From Streptomyces sp. NBC_00510 (GTDB lineage Bacteria; Actinomycetota; Actinomycetes; Streptomycetales; Streptomycetaceae): DNA of 64,000 bases. Below, piece by piece: positions 48,952 through 57,441 of the stretch (positions within the stretch are counted from its first letter, which is position 1; every line of letters starts with the position of its first letter). The translations under genes and the position numbers were made by a program. The stretch is from NCBI GenBank assembly GCA_036013505.1, contig CP107851.1:5668001-5732000 (forward strand). Reading direction: 5' to 3'. Below the pieces are notes generated by a model, which saw nothing but the letters and a program-made list of their open reading frames with translations, had not been told where the DNA came from and ran no database searches.

Positions 48952-50463
48952 ATGGCCGGACACAGCGAACACGTGCGGGTTGCGGTGATCGGATCGGGGT
49001 TCGGCGGGCTCGGTGCCGCCGTACGGCTGCGACGCGAGGGGATCACCGACTTCGTCGTCCTGGAGCGTCGGGACTCCGTCGGCGGGACGTGGCGGGACAA
49101 CAGCTACCCGGGGTGCGCCTGCGACGTGCCCTCGCACCTGTACTCGTTCTCCTTCGCGCCCAACCCGCAGTGGCCGCGCACCTTCTCCGGCCAGCCGCAC
49201 ATCCGGGCCTACCTGGAAAGGGTCGCGGACACCTTCGGCCTCCGCCCGCACCTGCGCCTCGGCACGGAGGTCACCGAGGCCCGCTGGGAGGCCGGCGCCC
49301 GGCACTGGCGCATCACCACCTCCCGCGGCGAACTCACCGCCGACGTCATGGTCTCGGCCACCGGGCCGCTGTCCGACCCCAAGCTGCCGGACGTCCCCGG
49401 TCTCGACGCCTTCCCGGGGAAGGTCTTCCACTCCTCGCAGTGGGACCACGACTTCGACCTCAAGGGCAAGCGGGTCGCCATGGTCGGCACCGGGGCCTCG
49501 GCGATCCAGATCGTGCCCGCGATCCAGCCCGAGGTGGAGCGCCTGACCGTGGTGCAGCGGACGCCCCCGTGGGTGATGCCGCGCATGGACCGCGGGATCA
49601 GCCGGGCCGAGCAGTGGCTGCACGGCAAGGTGCCGGCCACCGCCAGGGCGCGGCGCGGACTGCTCTGGCTGATCCGCGAGTTCCAGGTCGGCGCGTTCAC
49701 CAAGCGCCCGGCGATGATGCGCGGCGCCCAGGCCATGGCGGCCTCGCACCTGCGCAAGGCCGTCAAGGACCCGGCGCTGCGCGCCAAGCTGACCCCCGAC
49801 TACCGGATCGGCTGCAAGCGCATCCTGCTGTCCAACGACTACTACCCGGCGCTCGCGCGGCCCAACACCGAGGTCGTCGCCTCCGCGCTGAAGGAGGTGC
49901 GCGGCTCGACCCTCGTCATGGCCGACGGCACCGAGCGCGAGGCCGACGCCATCGTCTTCGGCACCGGCTTCCACGTCACCGACATGCCCATCGGCGAGCG
50001 GGTGTTCGGCGCCGACGGCCGCTCGCTGACCGAGCACTGGAAGGACGGCATGGCCGCGCTGCGCGGCTGCACCGTCGACGGTTTCCCCAACCTGCTGTTC
50101 GTCATCGGACCCAACACGGGCCTCGGGAACAGCTCGATGATCCTGATGATCGAGTCCTCGCTGAACTACGTCGCCGCGTACCTGCGCGCCCTGGACACCA
50201 CCGGCGCCGCCGCGCTCGACGCGCGCCCGGAGGCCGTGCGGTCCTGGAACGAGGAACTGCAGCGCCGCATGGCGCGCACGGTCTGGAACACCGGGGGCTG
50301 CGTCAGCTGGTACCTGGACGACCAGGGCCGCAACACCACCGTCTGGCCCGGGACGACCGCGGAGTTCCGGCGCGCCACGCGCCGGCTGGAACTCCAGGAG
50401 TACGAGATCGTGCCCGCCGGTGCCCCCGGGGAGCGCCCGGAGCGCGTGGAGGTGGCCTCGTGA
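48952..50463 (+). CDS. Baeyer-Villiger type flavin monooxygenase
   Basis: The 503-residue enzyme has FAD-binding GSGFGG near residue 15, the Baeyer-Villiger fingerprint FPGKVFHSSQWD, and the NADPH-binding VGTGASAIQ. It likely inserts oxygen into ketones or aldehydes. The stop overlaps the GTG of the hydrolase (GTGA). With the hydrolase and SDR it resembles the Mycobacterium tuberculosis mymA locus (Rv3083-Rv3085). ATG 48952 with GAGAGG. Confidence 0.94.
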   Translation: MAGHSEHVRVAVIGSGFGGLGAAVRLRREGITDFVVLERRDSVGGTWRDNSYPGCACDVPSHLYSFSFAPNPQWPRTFSGQPHIRAYLERVADTFGLRPHLRLGTEVTEARWEAGARHWRITTSRGELTADVMVSATGPLSDPKLPDVPGLDAFPGKVFHSSQWDHDFDLKGKRVAMVGTGASAIQIVPAIQPEVERLTVVQRTPPWVMPRMDRGISRAEQWLHGKVPATARARRGLLWLIREFQVGAFTKRPAMMRGAQAMAASHLRKAVKDPALRAKLTPDYRIGCKRILLSNDYYPALARPNTEVVASALKEVRGSTLVMADGTEREADAIVFGTGFHVTDMPIGERVFGADGRSLTEHWKDGMAALRGCTVDGFPNLLFVIGPNTGLGNSSMILMIESSLNYVAAYLRALDTTGAAALDARPEAVRSWNEELQRRMARTVWNTGGCVSWYLDDQGRNTTVWPGTTAEFRRATRRLELQEYEIVPAGAPGERPERVEVAS

Positions 50464-51392
50464 CCGCGTCCGTCTTCGACCTCCCGGCCGCCCGTCGCAC
50501 GCACTCCGTGCGGTCCGCGGACGGCACCTCGATCCACGTGGAGGAGTACGGCCCCGAGACCGGCACCGCGCCCACCGTGGTGCTGATCCACGGCTGGACC
50601 TGCAGGACCCTCTTCTGGGCCCCGCTCATCCACGAACTCGCCGGGGAGTACCGGGTCGTGGCGTACGACCAGCGCGGCCACGGCGCCAGCGGGACCCCGC
50701 GCCGCGGCGGCTACGGCACCGGCGCGCTCGCCGACGACCTCACCGCGGTCCTGGAGGCCGTCGTCGAGGGCGACGAGAAGGTGGTGCTGGTCGGCCACTC
50801 CATGGGCGGGATGACCGCGATGGCGGCCGGCGACCGCGCCGCCGTGCAGACCCGCACGGCCGCGGTGCTGCTGGCCAGCACCGGCAGCGGGCGGCTGCTC
50901 GCCGAGGCGGCGGTGCTGCCCCCGCGGGTGCGCAGCAAGCGGGTGCGCGACGCCTTCCACCGCTTCCTGCTGGTCAGTTCGGCGCCGCTCGGCCCGCAGT
51001 CCGCGGTGACCCGGGCCGCGCTCAAGTACGGGATCCTCGGCGCGGCGTCGAGCAAGGAGCTGGTGGCCGCCACCGCCCGCATCGTGCACGCCTGCGGGCG
51101 CCGGCAGCGCGCGGCGTGGGGCCGGGTACTGGCCGGGCTCGACCTGGACGCGGGCGTCTCCGCGCTGCGCGCGCCCACCGCCGTGCTCGTGGGCGGCGCC
51201 GACAAGCTCACCCCGCCGGCGCACGCGCACGGCATGGCCGCCCGGCTCTCCCGGTTCGCCGGGCTCACCGAACTGCCGGGCCTCGGCCACATGACGCCGC
51301 TGGAGGCACCGGCCGCGGTGGCGGGCGTCGTACGCACCCTCGTCGAGGACCACCTGCGGCCCGGGGCCCAGGTCAAGGAGGAGACGGCATGA
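50460..51392 (+). CDS. Alpha/beta hydrolase (LipR-like)
   Basis: The 310-residue protein has an alpha/beta hydrolase core with oxyanion HGWT (residues about 44-47), nucleophile Ser114 in VGHSMGG, and catalytic His in GLGHMTPLEAP. An ester made by the preceding monooxygenase would be a natural substrate. GTG 50460 overlaps the previous stop; its own stop overlaps the SDR ATG (ATGA). Confidence 0.94.
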   Translation: MTASVFDLPAARRTHSVRSADGTSIHVEEYGPETGTAPTVVLIHGWTCRTLFWAPLIHELAGEYRVVAYDQRGHGASGTPRRGGYGTGALADDLTAVLEAVVEGDEKVVLVGHSMGGMTAMAAGDRAAVQTRTAAVLLASTGSGRLLAEAAVLPPRVRSKRVRDAFHRFLLVSSAPLGPQSAVTRAALKYGILGAASSKELVAATARIVHACGRRQRAAWGRVLAGLDLDAGVSALRAPTAVLVGGADKLTPPAHAHGMAARLSRFAGLTELPGLGHMTPLEAPAAVAGVVRTLVEDHLRPGAQVKEETA

Positions 51393-52282
51393 GCAGGTCG
51401 CTGAACGGGCAGGTCGCGGTGGTGACCGGCGCCGCCCGTGGGGTGGGGGCGCTGCTGGCCCGCGAACTCGCCGCGCGCGGCGCCCGGTTGGCGCTGGTGG
51501 GGCTGGAGCCGGATGAACTCAAGCGCGTCGCCGCGGAGATCGGCCCCGACACCGGGTACTGGACGGCCGACGTCACCGACCGGGAGGCCATGGCCCGCGT
51601 GGCCGGGGAGGTCGTGGAGCGCTACGGACGCGTCGACGTCGTGGTCGCCAACGCCGGTGTGGCGACCGGCGGTCCGTTCCTGGACGTGGACCCCGCCGAC
51701 TTCGAACGCGTCATCCAGGTCAACCTGCTGGGCAGCGTGGTCACCGCCCGGGCCTTCCTGCCCGCCCTGCTCGCCTCGCGCGGCTACCTGCTGCAGATCG
51801 CCTCGCTCGCCGCGATCACCCCGGCGCCGCTGATGACCGCGTACTGCGCGAGCAAGGCGGGGGTGGAGTCCTTCGCGCACTGCCTGCGCGCGGAAGTCGG
51901 CGTCAAGGGCGTCAAGGTCGGTGTGGGGTACCTGAGCTGGACCGACACCGACATGGTGCGGGGCGCCGACGAGGACGACGTGATGCGCGAGGCCCGCGCA
52001 CGGCTGCCCTGGCCGGCCAACCGCACCTACCCGCTGGAGCCGGCGGTCGGGCGCATCGCGGACGGGATCGCCCGCCGCTCGCCGCACGTCTACGCCCAGT
52101 GGTGGCTGCGCGGAATGCAGTCCGTGCGCGGGTACTTGCCGGGCCTGATCGGGGGTGCCCTGGGGCGGCGCGAAATGCGCCGCCTGGAGCCGAGGATCGC
52201 CGCCGCGGGCGGCATCCGGCACGGACTCGTCGGCCGCGGCGGCGCGGCCGACGAGCGGGCCCGGTCGGAAAGGCCCGTCTGA
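51389..52282 (+). CDS. Short-chain dehydrogenase/reductase
   Basis: The 297-residue SDR has the cofactor motif TGAARGVG, NAG, and the catalytic YCASK with Ser in LLQIASLAAIT. A C-terminal extension of about 50 residues goes beyond the classical core. It is the last gene of the monooxygenase operon and likely oxidises or reduces the alcohol/ketone side of the pathway. Confidence 0.94.
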   Translation: MSRSLNGQVAVVTGAARGVGALLARELAARGARLALVGLEPDELKRVAAEIGPDTGYWTADVTDREAMARVAGEVVERYGRVDVVVANAGVATGGPFLDVDPADFERVIQVNLLGSVVTARAFLPALLASRGYLLQIASLAAITPAPLMTAYCASKAGVESFAHCLRAEVGVKGVKVGVGYLSWTDTDMVRGADEDDVMREARARLPWPANRTYPLEPAVGRIADGIARRSPHVYAQWWLRGMQSVRGYLPGLIGGALGRREMRRLEPRIAAAGGIRHGLVGRGGAADERARSERPV

Positions 52283-52380
52283 CCAGCGCTGTTCACGGAA
52301 CGCGTTCGTCCGAAGTGCGTACTGTGTCCGGCCGTGTCAGCCTGGTCGAGGCCCATTCCATACATCACGAAGGAGTGATC

Positions 52381-52641
52381 ATGGGCAAGAACGACCCCAC
52401 GCGAAACAAGGCCGGGCAGCAGAACCGCCCGCAGGCTCAGCCCCAGGCCCAGGAGCGCATCGGCCAGACCCGCGAGCGCGCTCAGGGCCCGGCAGGCGAG
52501 CCGATGCGCCAGCAGGGCAAGCAGCAGCACCGCGAGCCCGGCCACGGCCAGCCGTCCAGGACGTCCCCGCAGTCGATGCCCAAGGGCGACCGCCAGCGTT
52601 CGCTGGAGGAGATCGACGAGCGGCAGGACCGGGACAGCTGA
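52381..52641 (+). CDS. Small hydrophilic Gln-rich protein
   Basis: The 86-residue protein is rich in Gln, Arg, Pro and Gly (KAGQQNRPQAQPQAQERIGQ), with no hydrophobic core, and is probably disordered. A GGAGTGATC ribosome binding site lies just before the ATG. Similar proteins occur across Streptomyces but I do not know a function. Confidence 0.8.
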   Translation: MGKNDPTRNKAGQQNRPQAQPQAQERIGQTRERAQGPAGEPMRQQGKQQHREPGHGQPSRTSPQSMPKGDRQRSLEEIDERQDRDS

Positions 52642-52665
52642 CCCGCGTGGTCCAGGCGTGAGCGT

Positions 52666-52699
52666 GGAGGGGTGCGCCCGTTCAGGGCGCGCCCCTTCC
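52666..52699. terminator. Hairpin between convergent genes
   Basis: GGAGGGGTGCGCCC pairs with GGGCGCGCCCCTTCC around a short loop, 24 bases past the small-protein stop and 23 bases from the tricorn stop. Confidence 0.7.
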
Positions 52700-52721
52700 A
52701 TCGTCCCTGATGGGGAGGGGC

Positions 52722-55700
52722 TCAGGGACGCGGCGGGAGCGGGGGCCGACGCCGGTCCGGGCGGTCGGACAGATCGGGCGGTGTGGAGGCCGGGTGCTTC
52801 TCCAGCAGGTCAAGTGCCGTCTGCACGGCGACCTCCAGGTCGGTGCGGCGGCCCTCCGCCCAGTCCAGCGGGGTGCGGATGATCGGGATGTCCGGCTCCA
52901 CGCCGTAGTTCTCCACCGACCAGCCGTAGGCCTCGAACCAGGCGGCGTTCATCGGCACCGTGATCACCGTGCCGTCGCCCAGCCGGTGCCGGCCGGTCAT
53001 GCCGACCACGCCGCCCCAGGTGCGGTGGCCCACCACCGGGCCGATGCCCAGCAGCCGGAACGTGGCGGTGATCATGTCGCCGTCGGAGGCCGTCGCCTCG
53101 TCCGCCAACGCCACGATCGGCCCGCGCGGGGCGTTGCCCGCGTAACTCACCGGCTGCGCGTGCCGGGTGTGGTCCCAGCCGAGGATCTTGCGGGTCAGGC
53201 TCTCCACCACCAGGTCGCTGATGTTGCCGCCGGCGTTGCCGCGCACGTCGACGATGAGCGCCGGATGCACGATCTCGATGCGCAGGTCGCGGTTGAACTG
53301 CGCCCAGCCCGAGCCCCCCAGGTCGGGGATGTGCAGGTAGCCGCACCTGCCCTCGCTCAACGCCCGGACGACCGCGCGTCGTTTGGCCACCCAGTCCTGG
53401 TAGCGCAGCGGCCGTTCGTCCACCAGCGGCACCACCGCGACCCGGCGCGGATGTCCGCCGTCGGGCGGGGTGAAGGTCAGCTCCACCGTGGTGCCGCCCG
53501 CGGCCGACAGCAGCGGACCGGGTCCGGCGACCGGGTCGACGGCACGGCCGTCGACGTGGGTGAGCGTCGCGCCCTCCAGGACGCCGGTGCCGGCCAGCGG
53601 CGAACGGGCCTTGGAGTCCGAGGACTCGCCGGGCAGGATGCGTGCGAGCACCCACCGGCCGTCCTTGGTGTGGACGAAGTTGACCCCGAGCAGCCCGATC
53701 GGCCGCTGGTAGTGCGGCGGCCCCTCGCTGCGGCGGGCGGGCGCCACGTACGCGTGCGAGGTGCCCAGTTCGCCCAGGACCTCGCGCTGCAGGTCGGCGA
53801 ACTCGTCCGGGGTGGCGACCCGTTCGACCAGCGGACGGTACTGGTCGAGGATCGCCGGCCAGTCGATGCCGCACATGTCCGGCGCCCAGAAGTAGTCGCG
53901 GATGATCCGCCCGGCCTCGTCGAACGCCTGCCGCCACTCGGCGGGCGGGTTCGCCTCGTGCAGGATCCGGCGCATGTCGATGTAGACGGTGGAGTCCAGG
54001 TCACCCGGCTCGTACGCCGGGACCACCGTCAGGTCGCCCTCGTCGAAGACCACCAGCTGCGTCCCGTCGCCGCTGACCCGGTACCAGTCCATGTGCCGCA
54101 CCAGCTCGACGCGCTTGGACTTGGCCAGGCCGAAGTACTCCAGCGTGGGGCGCGCGGAGGGGTCGGTCGGATTGACGAAGGTCTCGCCGAGCGCGCCGGA
54201 GATCGGCCAGCGCAGCCAGGTCAGCCCGCCCCGGACCGCCTCCAGCGAGCTGTACTTGGAGGCGGGCACAGGGAAGGGCGTCACCCGCATCGGCAGCCCG
54301 GCCGCCTCCACCGCCAGCGGCCCCTCGGCGAAGCCGGTCGGGTCCAGCCCGCCCCCCGGCGGGCGGCCCTCCACGGGCAGCGCGAAGGGCGAGGGCGTCG
54401 CCGAGTGCAGCGGTACCAGGTGCGGGCGGCAGCCCAGCGGGAAGGACAGGTCGCCGGTGTGCACGTCGTACACCGGGTCGAAGCCGCGCCAGGACAGGAA
54501 GGCCAGGTAGCGCCCGTCACGGGTGAAGACCGGCTGCTCGTCCTCGAAACGGCCGTTGGTGACGTCGATGAGGGTGTGCTTGCCGGTCTCCGGATCGGGG
54601 CTGAGCCGGGCGATCCGGATCTTCCGCAGCGAACGGCCGATGACCGGGTGGGACCAGGCGATCCAGTTGGAGTCCGGGGAGAAGGCCAGGTCACGGACGG
54701 GTCCGTTGGTGGAGCGGACGAGCTCGGCCACGACGCCCGACTCCGCGTCGACCATGAGCAGCCGCCCGTCGTGGGAGGCGACGGCGAGGATCTGGCCGTC
54801 GGGCGAGGGCACCAGTTCGTGGACGCGGCCGAGCAGCCCGCACGCCAGCCGTGTGCCGCCGCTGCGGCACGGGGGCCGCGGCAGCGTCTGCCCCTCGGCG
54901 GACGCCGCGTCCTCCGCCGTTTCCTCCTCCTCCGCCGCCTCCTCCGTGGCCCGCAACGCCTGCGCGACGGCGTCGTCGGCGTCGGCGATGTCGGCCGCGG
55001 CCAGCGCCGCGGGGCGGCCCGGCAGCGCGGCGATCTCGATGGCGTCCTCGCCCTCGGCGTCGGTGACGAAGGCGATCCGCCCGGTGTCGCCCAGCATGAC
55101 CGGCAGCCGGACCCGCGACCCGGGCACGTCGGAGATGGTGCGCGCGGGCCCGTCGCGGTGGGTGAGCCAGTACAGGCTGCCGCGCACGCACACCGCGCTG
55201 GCGCGGCCGGTGCGGTCCACGGCCAGCCCGTCCAGGTACGCCGAGGCCGGGACCTGGTACGGACGCCGGCCGGCGCGCGGGCCGCCGAGGTCGACCGCGA
55301 CGCGGCGCGGCACCGATTCCGGGCCGAGGTCGTCGACCAGCCACACCTCACCCGCGCACTGGTAGACCACGCGCGTGCCGTCGGTCGCGGCGCTGCGGGC
55401 GTAGAAGTCGGCGTGGTCGGTGTGCCGCCGCAGGTCCGTGCCGTCCGGCAGGCAGGAGTACAGGTTGCCGACGCCCTCGTGGTCGGAGAGGAAGGCGATG
55501 CGCCCCGCCACGAACATCGGCGACTCCAGGTGGCCGTCGACCTCCGGCACCAGCCGCCGGCACTGCAGCCACAGCCGCCCCGTCGCCCCGCCCCGGTACC
55601 GCTTCCACGAGGCCGGTTCGTGCGGCGCGGTCGCCGTCAGCAGCAGCGTCCGGTGCTCGCCCTCGGCGCTGTCGTCCACGGCGATGTCCGACACCGGGCC

Positions 55701-56096
55701 CCAGGGCAGACGGCTGCCCGGGCCGCCCTCGTCGGGGATCGCGTAGGCCCACGTGTAGTGCGAGAACGGCTCGCCGTGCGACGAGACCGCCAGGATCCGG
55801 CCGTCCGGCGCCCAGGAGCGCACGCGCGTGTCGGTGCTGCCCCAGTAGGTCAGCCGGCGGGCCGGGCCGCCCTCGACCGGCGCGACGTACACCTCGGGGT
55901 CGAGGGAACGCCAGCTGTTGAAGGCGATCACGGAGCCGTCGGGCGAGAAGCGCGGATGCCCGACCCGGATCCGGTCGGCCGTCACCCGCCACGCGCGCCC
56001 CTCGTCCAGGGGCGCGACCCAGATGTCGTCCTCGGCGACGAAACAGAGCCGCTCGCCGTGAACATGCGGAAACCGGAGGTATGCGGCGTCGCTCAC
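52722..56096 (-). CDS. Tricorn-type S41 protease
   Basis: The 1124-residue protein has N-terminal beta-propellers (about residues 1-640, with many FSPDG and DPE repeats), a helical region, a PDZ-like domain (about 745-840) and a C-terminal S41 catalytic region. The tricorn catalytic residues are seen as Ser-His in LGTSHAYV and Ser-Asp in DEATASDGDMI; a Glu lies in GVEPDIP. It degrades oligopeptides in the cytoplasm. A Glu-rich insert (EEAAEEEETAEDAAS) lies near residue 390. Confidence 0.94.
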   Translation of the reverse strand: MSDAAYLRFPHVHGERLCFVAEDDIWVAPLDEGRAWRVTADRIRVGHPRFSPDGSVIAFNSWRSLDPEVYVAPVEGGPARRLTYWGSTDTRVRSWAPDGRILAVSSHGEPFSHYTWAYAIPDEGGPGSRLPWGPVSDIAVDDSAEGEHRTLLLTATAPHEPASWKRYRGGATGRLWLQCRRLVPEVDGHLESPMFVAGRIAFLSDHEGVGNLYSCLPDGTDLRRHTDHADFYARSAATDGTRVVYQCAGEVWLVDDLGPESVPRRVAVDLGGPRAGRRPYQVPASAYLDGLAVDRTGRASAVCVRGSLYWLTHRDGPARTISDVPGSRVRLPVMLGDTGRIAFVTDAEGEDAIEIAALPGRPAALAAADIADADDAVAQALRATEEAAEEEETAEDAASAEGQTLPRPPCRSGGTRLACGLLGRVHELVPSPDGQILAVASHDGRLLMVDAESGVVAELVRSTNGPVRDLAFSPDSNWIAWSHPVIGRSLRKIRIARLSPDPETGKHTLIDVTNGRFEDEQPVFTRDGRYLAFLSWRGFDPVYDVHTGDLSFPLGCRPHLVPLHSATPSPFALPVEGRPPGGGLDPTGFAEGPLAVEAAGLPMRVTPFPVPASKYSSLEAVRGGLTWLRWPISGALGETFVNPTDPSARPTLEYFGLAKSKRVELVRHMDWYRVSGDGTQLVVFDEGDLTVVPAYEPGDLDSTVYIDMRRILHEANPPAEWRQAFDEAGRIIRDYFWAPDMCGIDWPAILDQYRPLVERVATPDEFADLQREVLGELGTSHAYVAPARRSEGPPHYQRPIGLLGVNFVHTKDGRWVLARILPGESSDSKARSPLAGTGVLEGATLTHVDGRAVDPVAGPGPLLSAAGGTTVELTFTPPDGGHPRRVAVVPLVDERPLRYQDWVAKRRAVVRALSEGRCGYLHIPDLGGSGWAQFNRDLRIEIVHPALIVDVRGNAGGNISDLVVESLTRKILGWDHTRHAQPVSYAGNAPRGPIVALADEATASDGDMITATFRLLGIGPVVGHRTWGGVVGMTGRHRLGDGTVITVPMNAAWFEAYGWSVENYGVEPDIPIIRTPLDWAEGRRTDLEVAVQTALDLLEKHPASTPPDLSDRPDRRRPPLPPRP

Positions 56097-56146
56097 TCAT
56101 CCATCGTTCGCGGCTCCCGGAGCCCGGGCAACTTTTCCGGTCCGCG

Positions 56147-57340
56147 TCAGCCCAGGCACTCCCGCACCGCGCGGACCAGTGCCTGGGCACGGGGATCGGC
56201 GGTGACGTTCTTCTGCATGCCGTTGGTGACGTATCCGAAGGCCACGCCCTCGCCGGGGTCCGCGAAGCCCAGCGACCCGCCGCGGCCGGGGTGGCCGAAG
56301 GAGCCGGGGGACAGGAGCGGGGCGGCCGGGCCGTGCAGCATGAAGCCCAGGCCGAAGCGGGTGTTCACCACCAGCACGCGGTCCGGGCCCTCCGACTCCG
56401 GGGTGCGTGCCGAGGTGAGCGTCGCCGGGGCGAAGAGCCGCGCCCCGGGGCCCTCGACCTCCCCGATCAGCGCGGCGTAGAAGCGGGCCAGCGAGCGCGC
56501 GGTGGCGATCCCGCCGGAGGCCGGCAGCTGCGCCGCGTGGTACGCGGGGTCGTTCTCGTCCGGCAGCGGATCGATCGCGCCGAACGCGCGCCGGGTCAGC
56601 GACGACGGGTCCTCGTACGCCTCGGTCACGTTCCGCTTGGGTCGCGCCCGCAGCCCGGCCGCGGCCGGCGGCGGCGGGGTCTCCACGGCGGCGATCCGCC
56701 CGACGCGGCGCTCCTCGCCCGCGGGCAGCCCGACCCACAGGTCCAGGCCGAGCGGGCGGGCGATCTCCTCCGCCACGTAGCGCCCTATGGACCGGCCGCC
56801 GCTCGCCCGCTGCACCAGCTCGCCGATCAGCCAGCTGTAGGTCTGCGCGTGGTAGCCGTGGTCCGTCCCCGGCGCCCAGAACGGGGCCTGGGCCGCGAGC
56901 GCCCGCGGTCCGCTGCTGCCGTCCTGCGCCTGGCCCGGGCTCAGCGGGGTGTCCAGCGCCGGCACACCGGCCCGGTGCGCCAGGGCGTCGCGGAACGTGA
57001 CCCGCTCCTTGCCGGCGGTCTTGAACTCGGGCCAGTACGTGCCGACGGGCGCGTCCAGGTCCAGCTGGCCCCGTTGGTGCAGCAGGAGCAGGCACGCCGC
57101 GGCCACGCCCTTCGTCGCCGAGCGCACCACCTGCGCGGTGTCCTGCGCCCAGGGCGCGCCCCCGTCCCCGTCGGCGGAGCCCGCCCACAGGTCCACGACC
57201 TTGCGGCCGTCCCGGTACAGCGCCACGGCCGCGCCGCGCTCGCCCCGCTCCTCGAAGTTCCGGACGAAGGCCTCCCGGACCGGCTCGAAGCCTTCCGTCA
57301 CTGCCCCGTGGACGTCCACCACAGCCCGTGCTCCCACCAT
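56147..57340 (-). CDS. Beta-lactamase-fold serine hydrolase (class C/EstB-like)
   Basis: The 397-residue protein has the class C beta-lactamase/esterase fold. The nucleophile is Ser in RSATKGV (S-x-x-K), the tyrosine is in HAQTYSWLIG, and HPGRGG replaces KTG. No signal peptide is visible, so it is probably a cytoplasmic esterase and not a beta-lactamase. ATG 57340. Confidence 0.92.
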   Translation of the reverse strand: MVGARAVVDVHGAVTEGFEPVREAFVRNFEERGERGAAVALYRDGRKVVDLWAGSADGDGGAPWAQDTAQVVRSATKGVAAACLLLLHQRGQLDLDAPVGTYWPEFKTAGKERVTFRDALAHRAGVPALDTPLSPGQAQDGSSGPRALAAQAPFWAPGTDHGYHAQTYSWLIGELVQRASGGRSIGRYVAEEIARPLGLDLWVGLPAGEERRVGRIAAVETPPPPAAAGLRARPKRNVTEAYEDPSSLTRRAFGAIDPLPDENDPAYHAAQLPASGGIATARSLARFYAALIGEVEGPGARLFAPATLTSARTPESEGPDRVLVVNTRFGLGFMLHGPAAPLLSPGSFGHPGRGGSLGFADPGEGVAFGYVTNGMQKNVTADPRAQALVRAVRECLG

Positions 57341-57441
57341 GCGCCGCCGTTGTTGCTCCTCCCATGGTGCCTCCCGCCCGCGACCGGTCCGGACCGGGGT
57401 CGGCACGGCGCGGCAGCGCGAAGGGGTGTCCCGGGAAGCGG

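Noticed and set aside
52710..56480. 1256-codon open frame opposite the tricorn protease
   Set aside because: Same GC-driven artefact; the reverse strand has propeller repeats and S41 catalytic motifs over the same bases.
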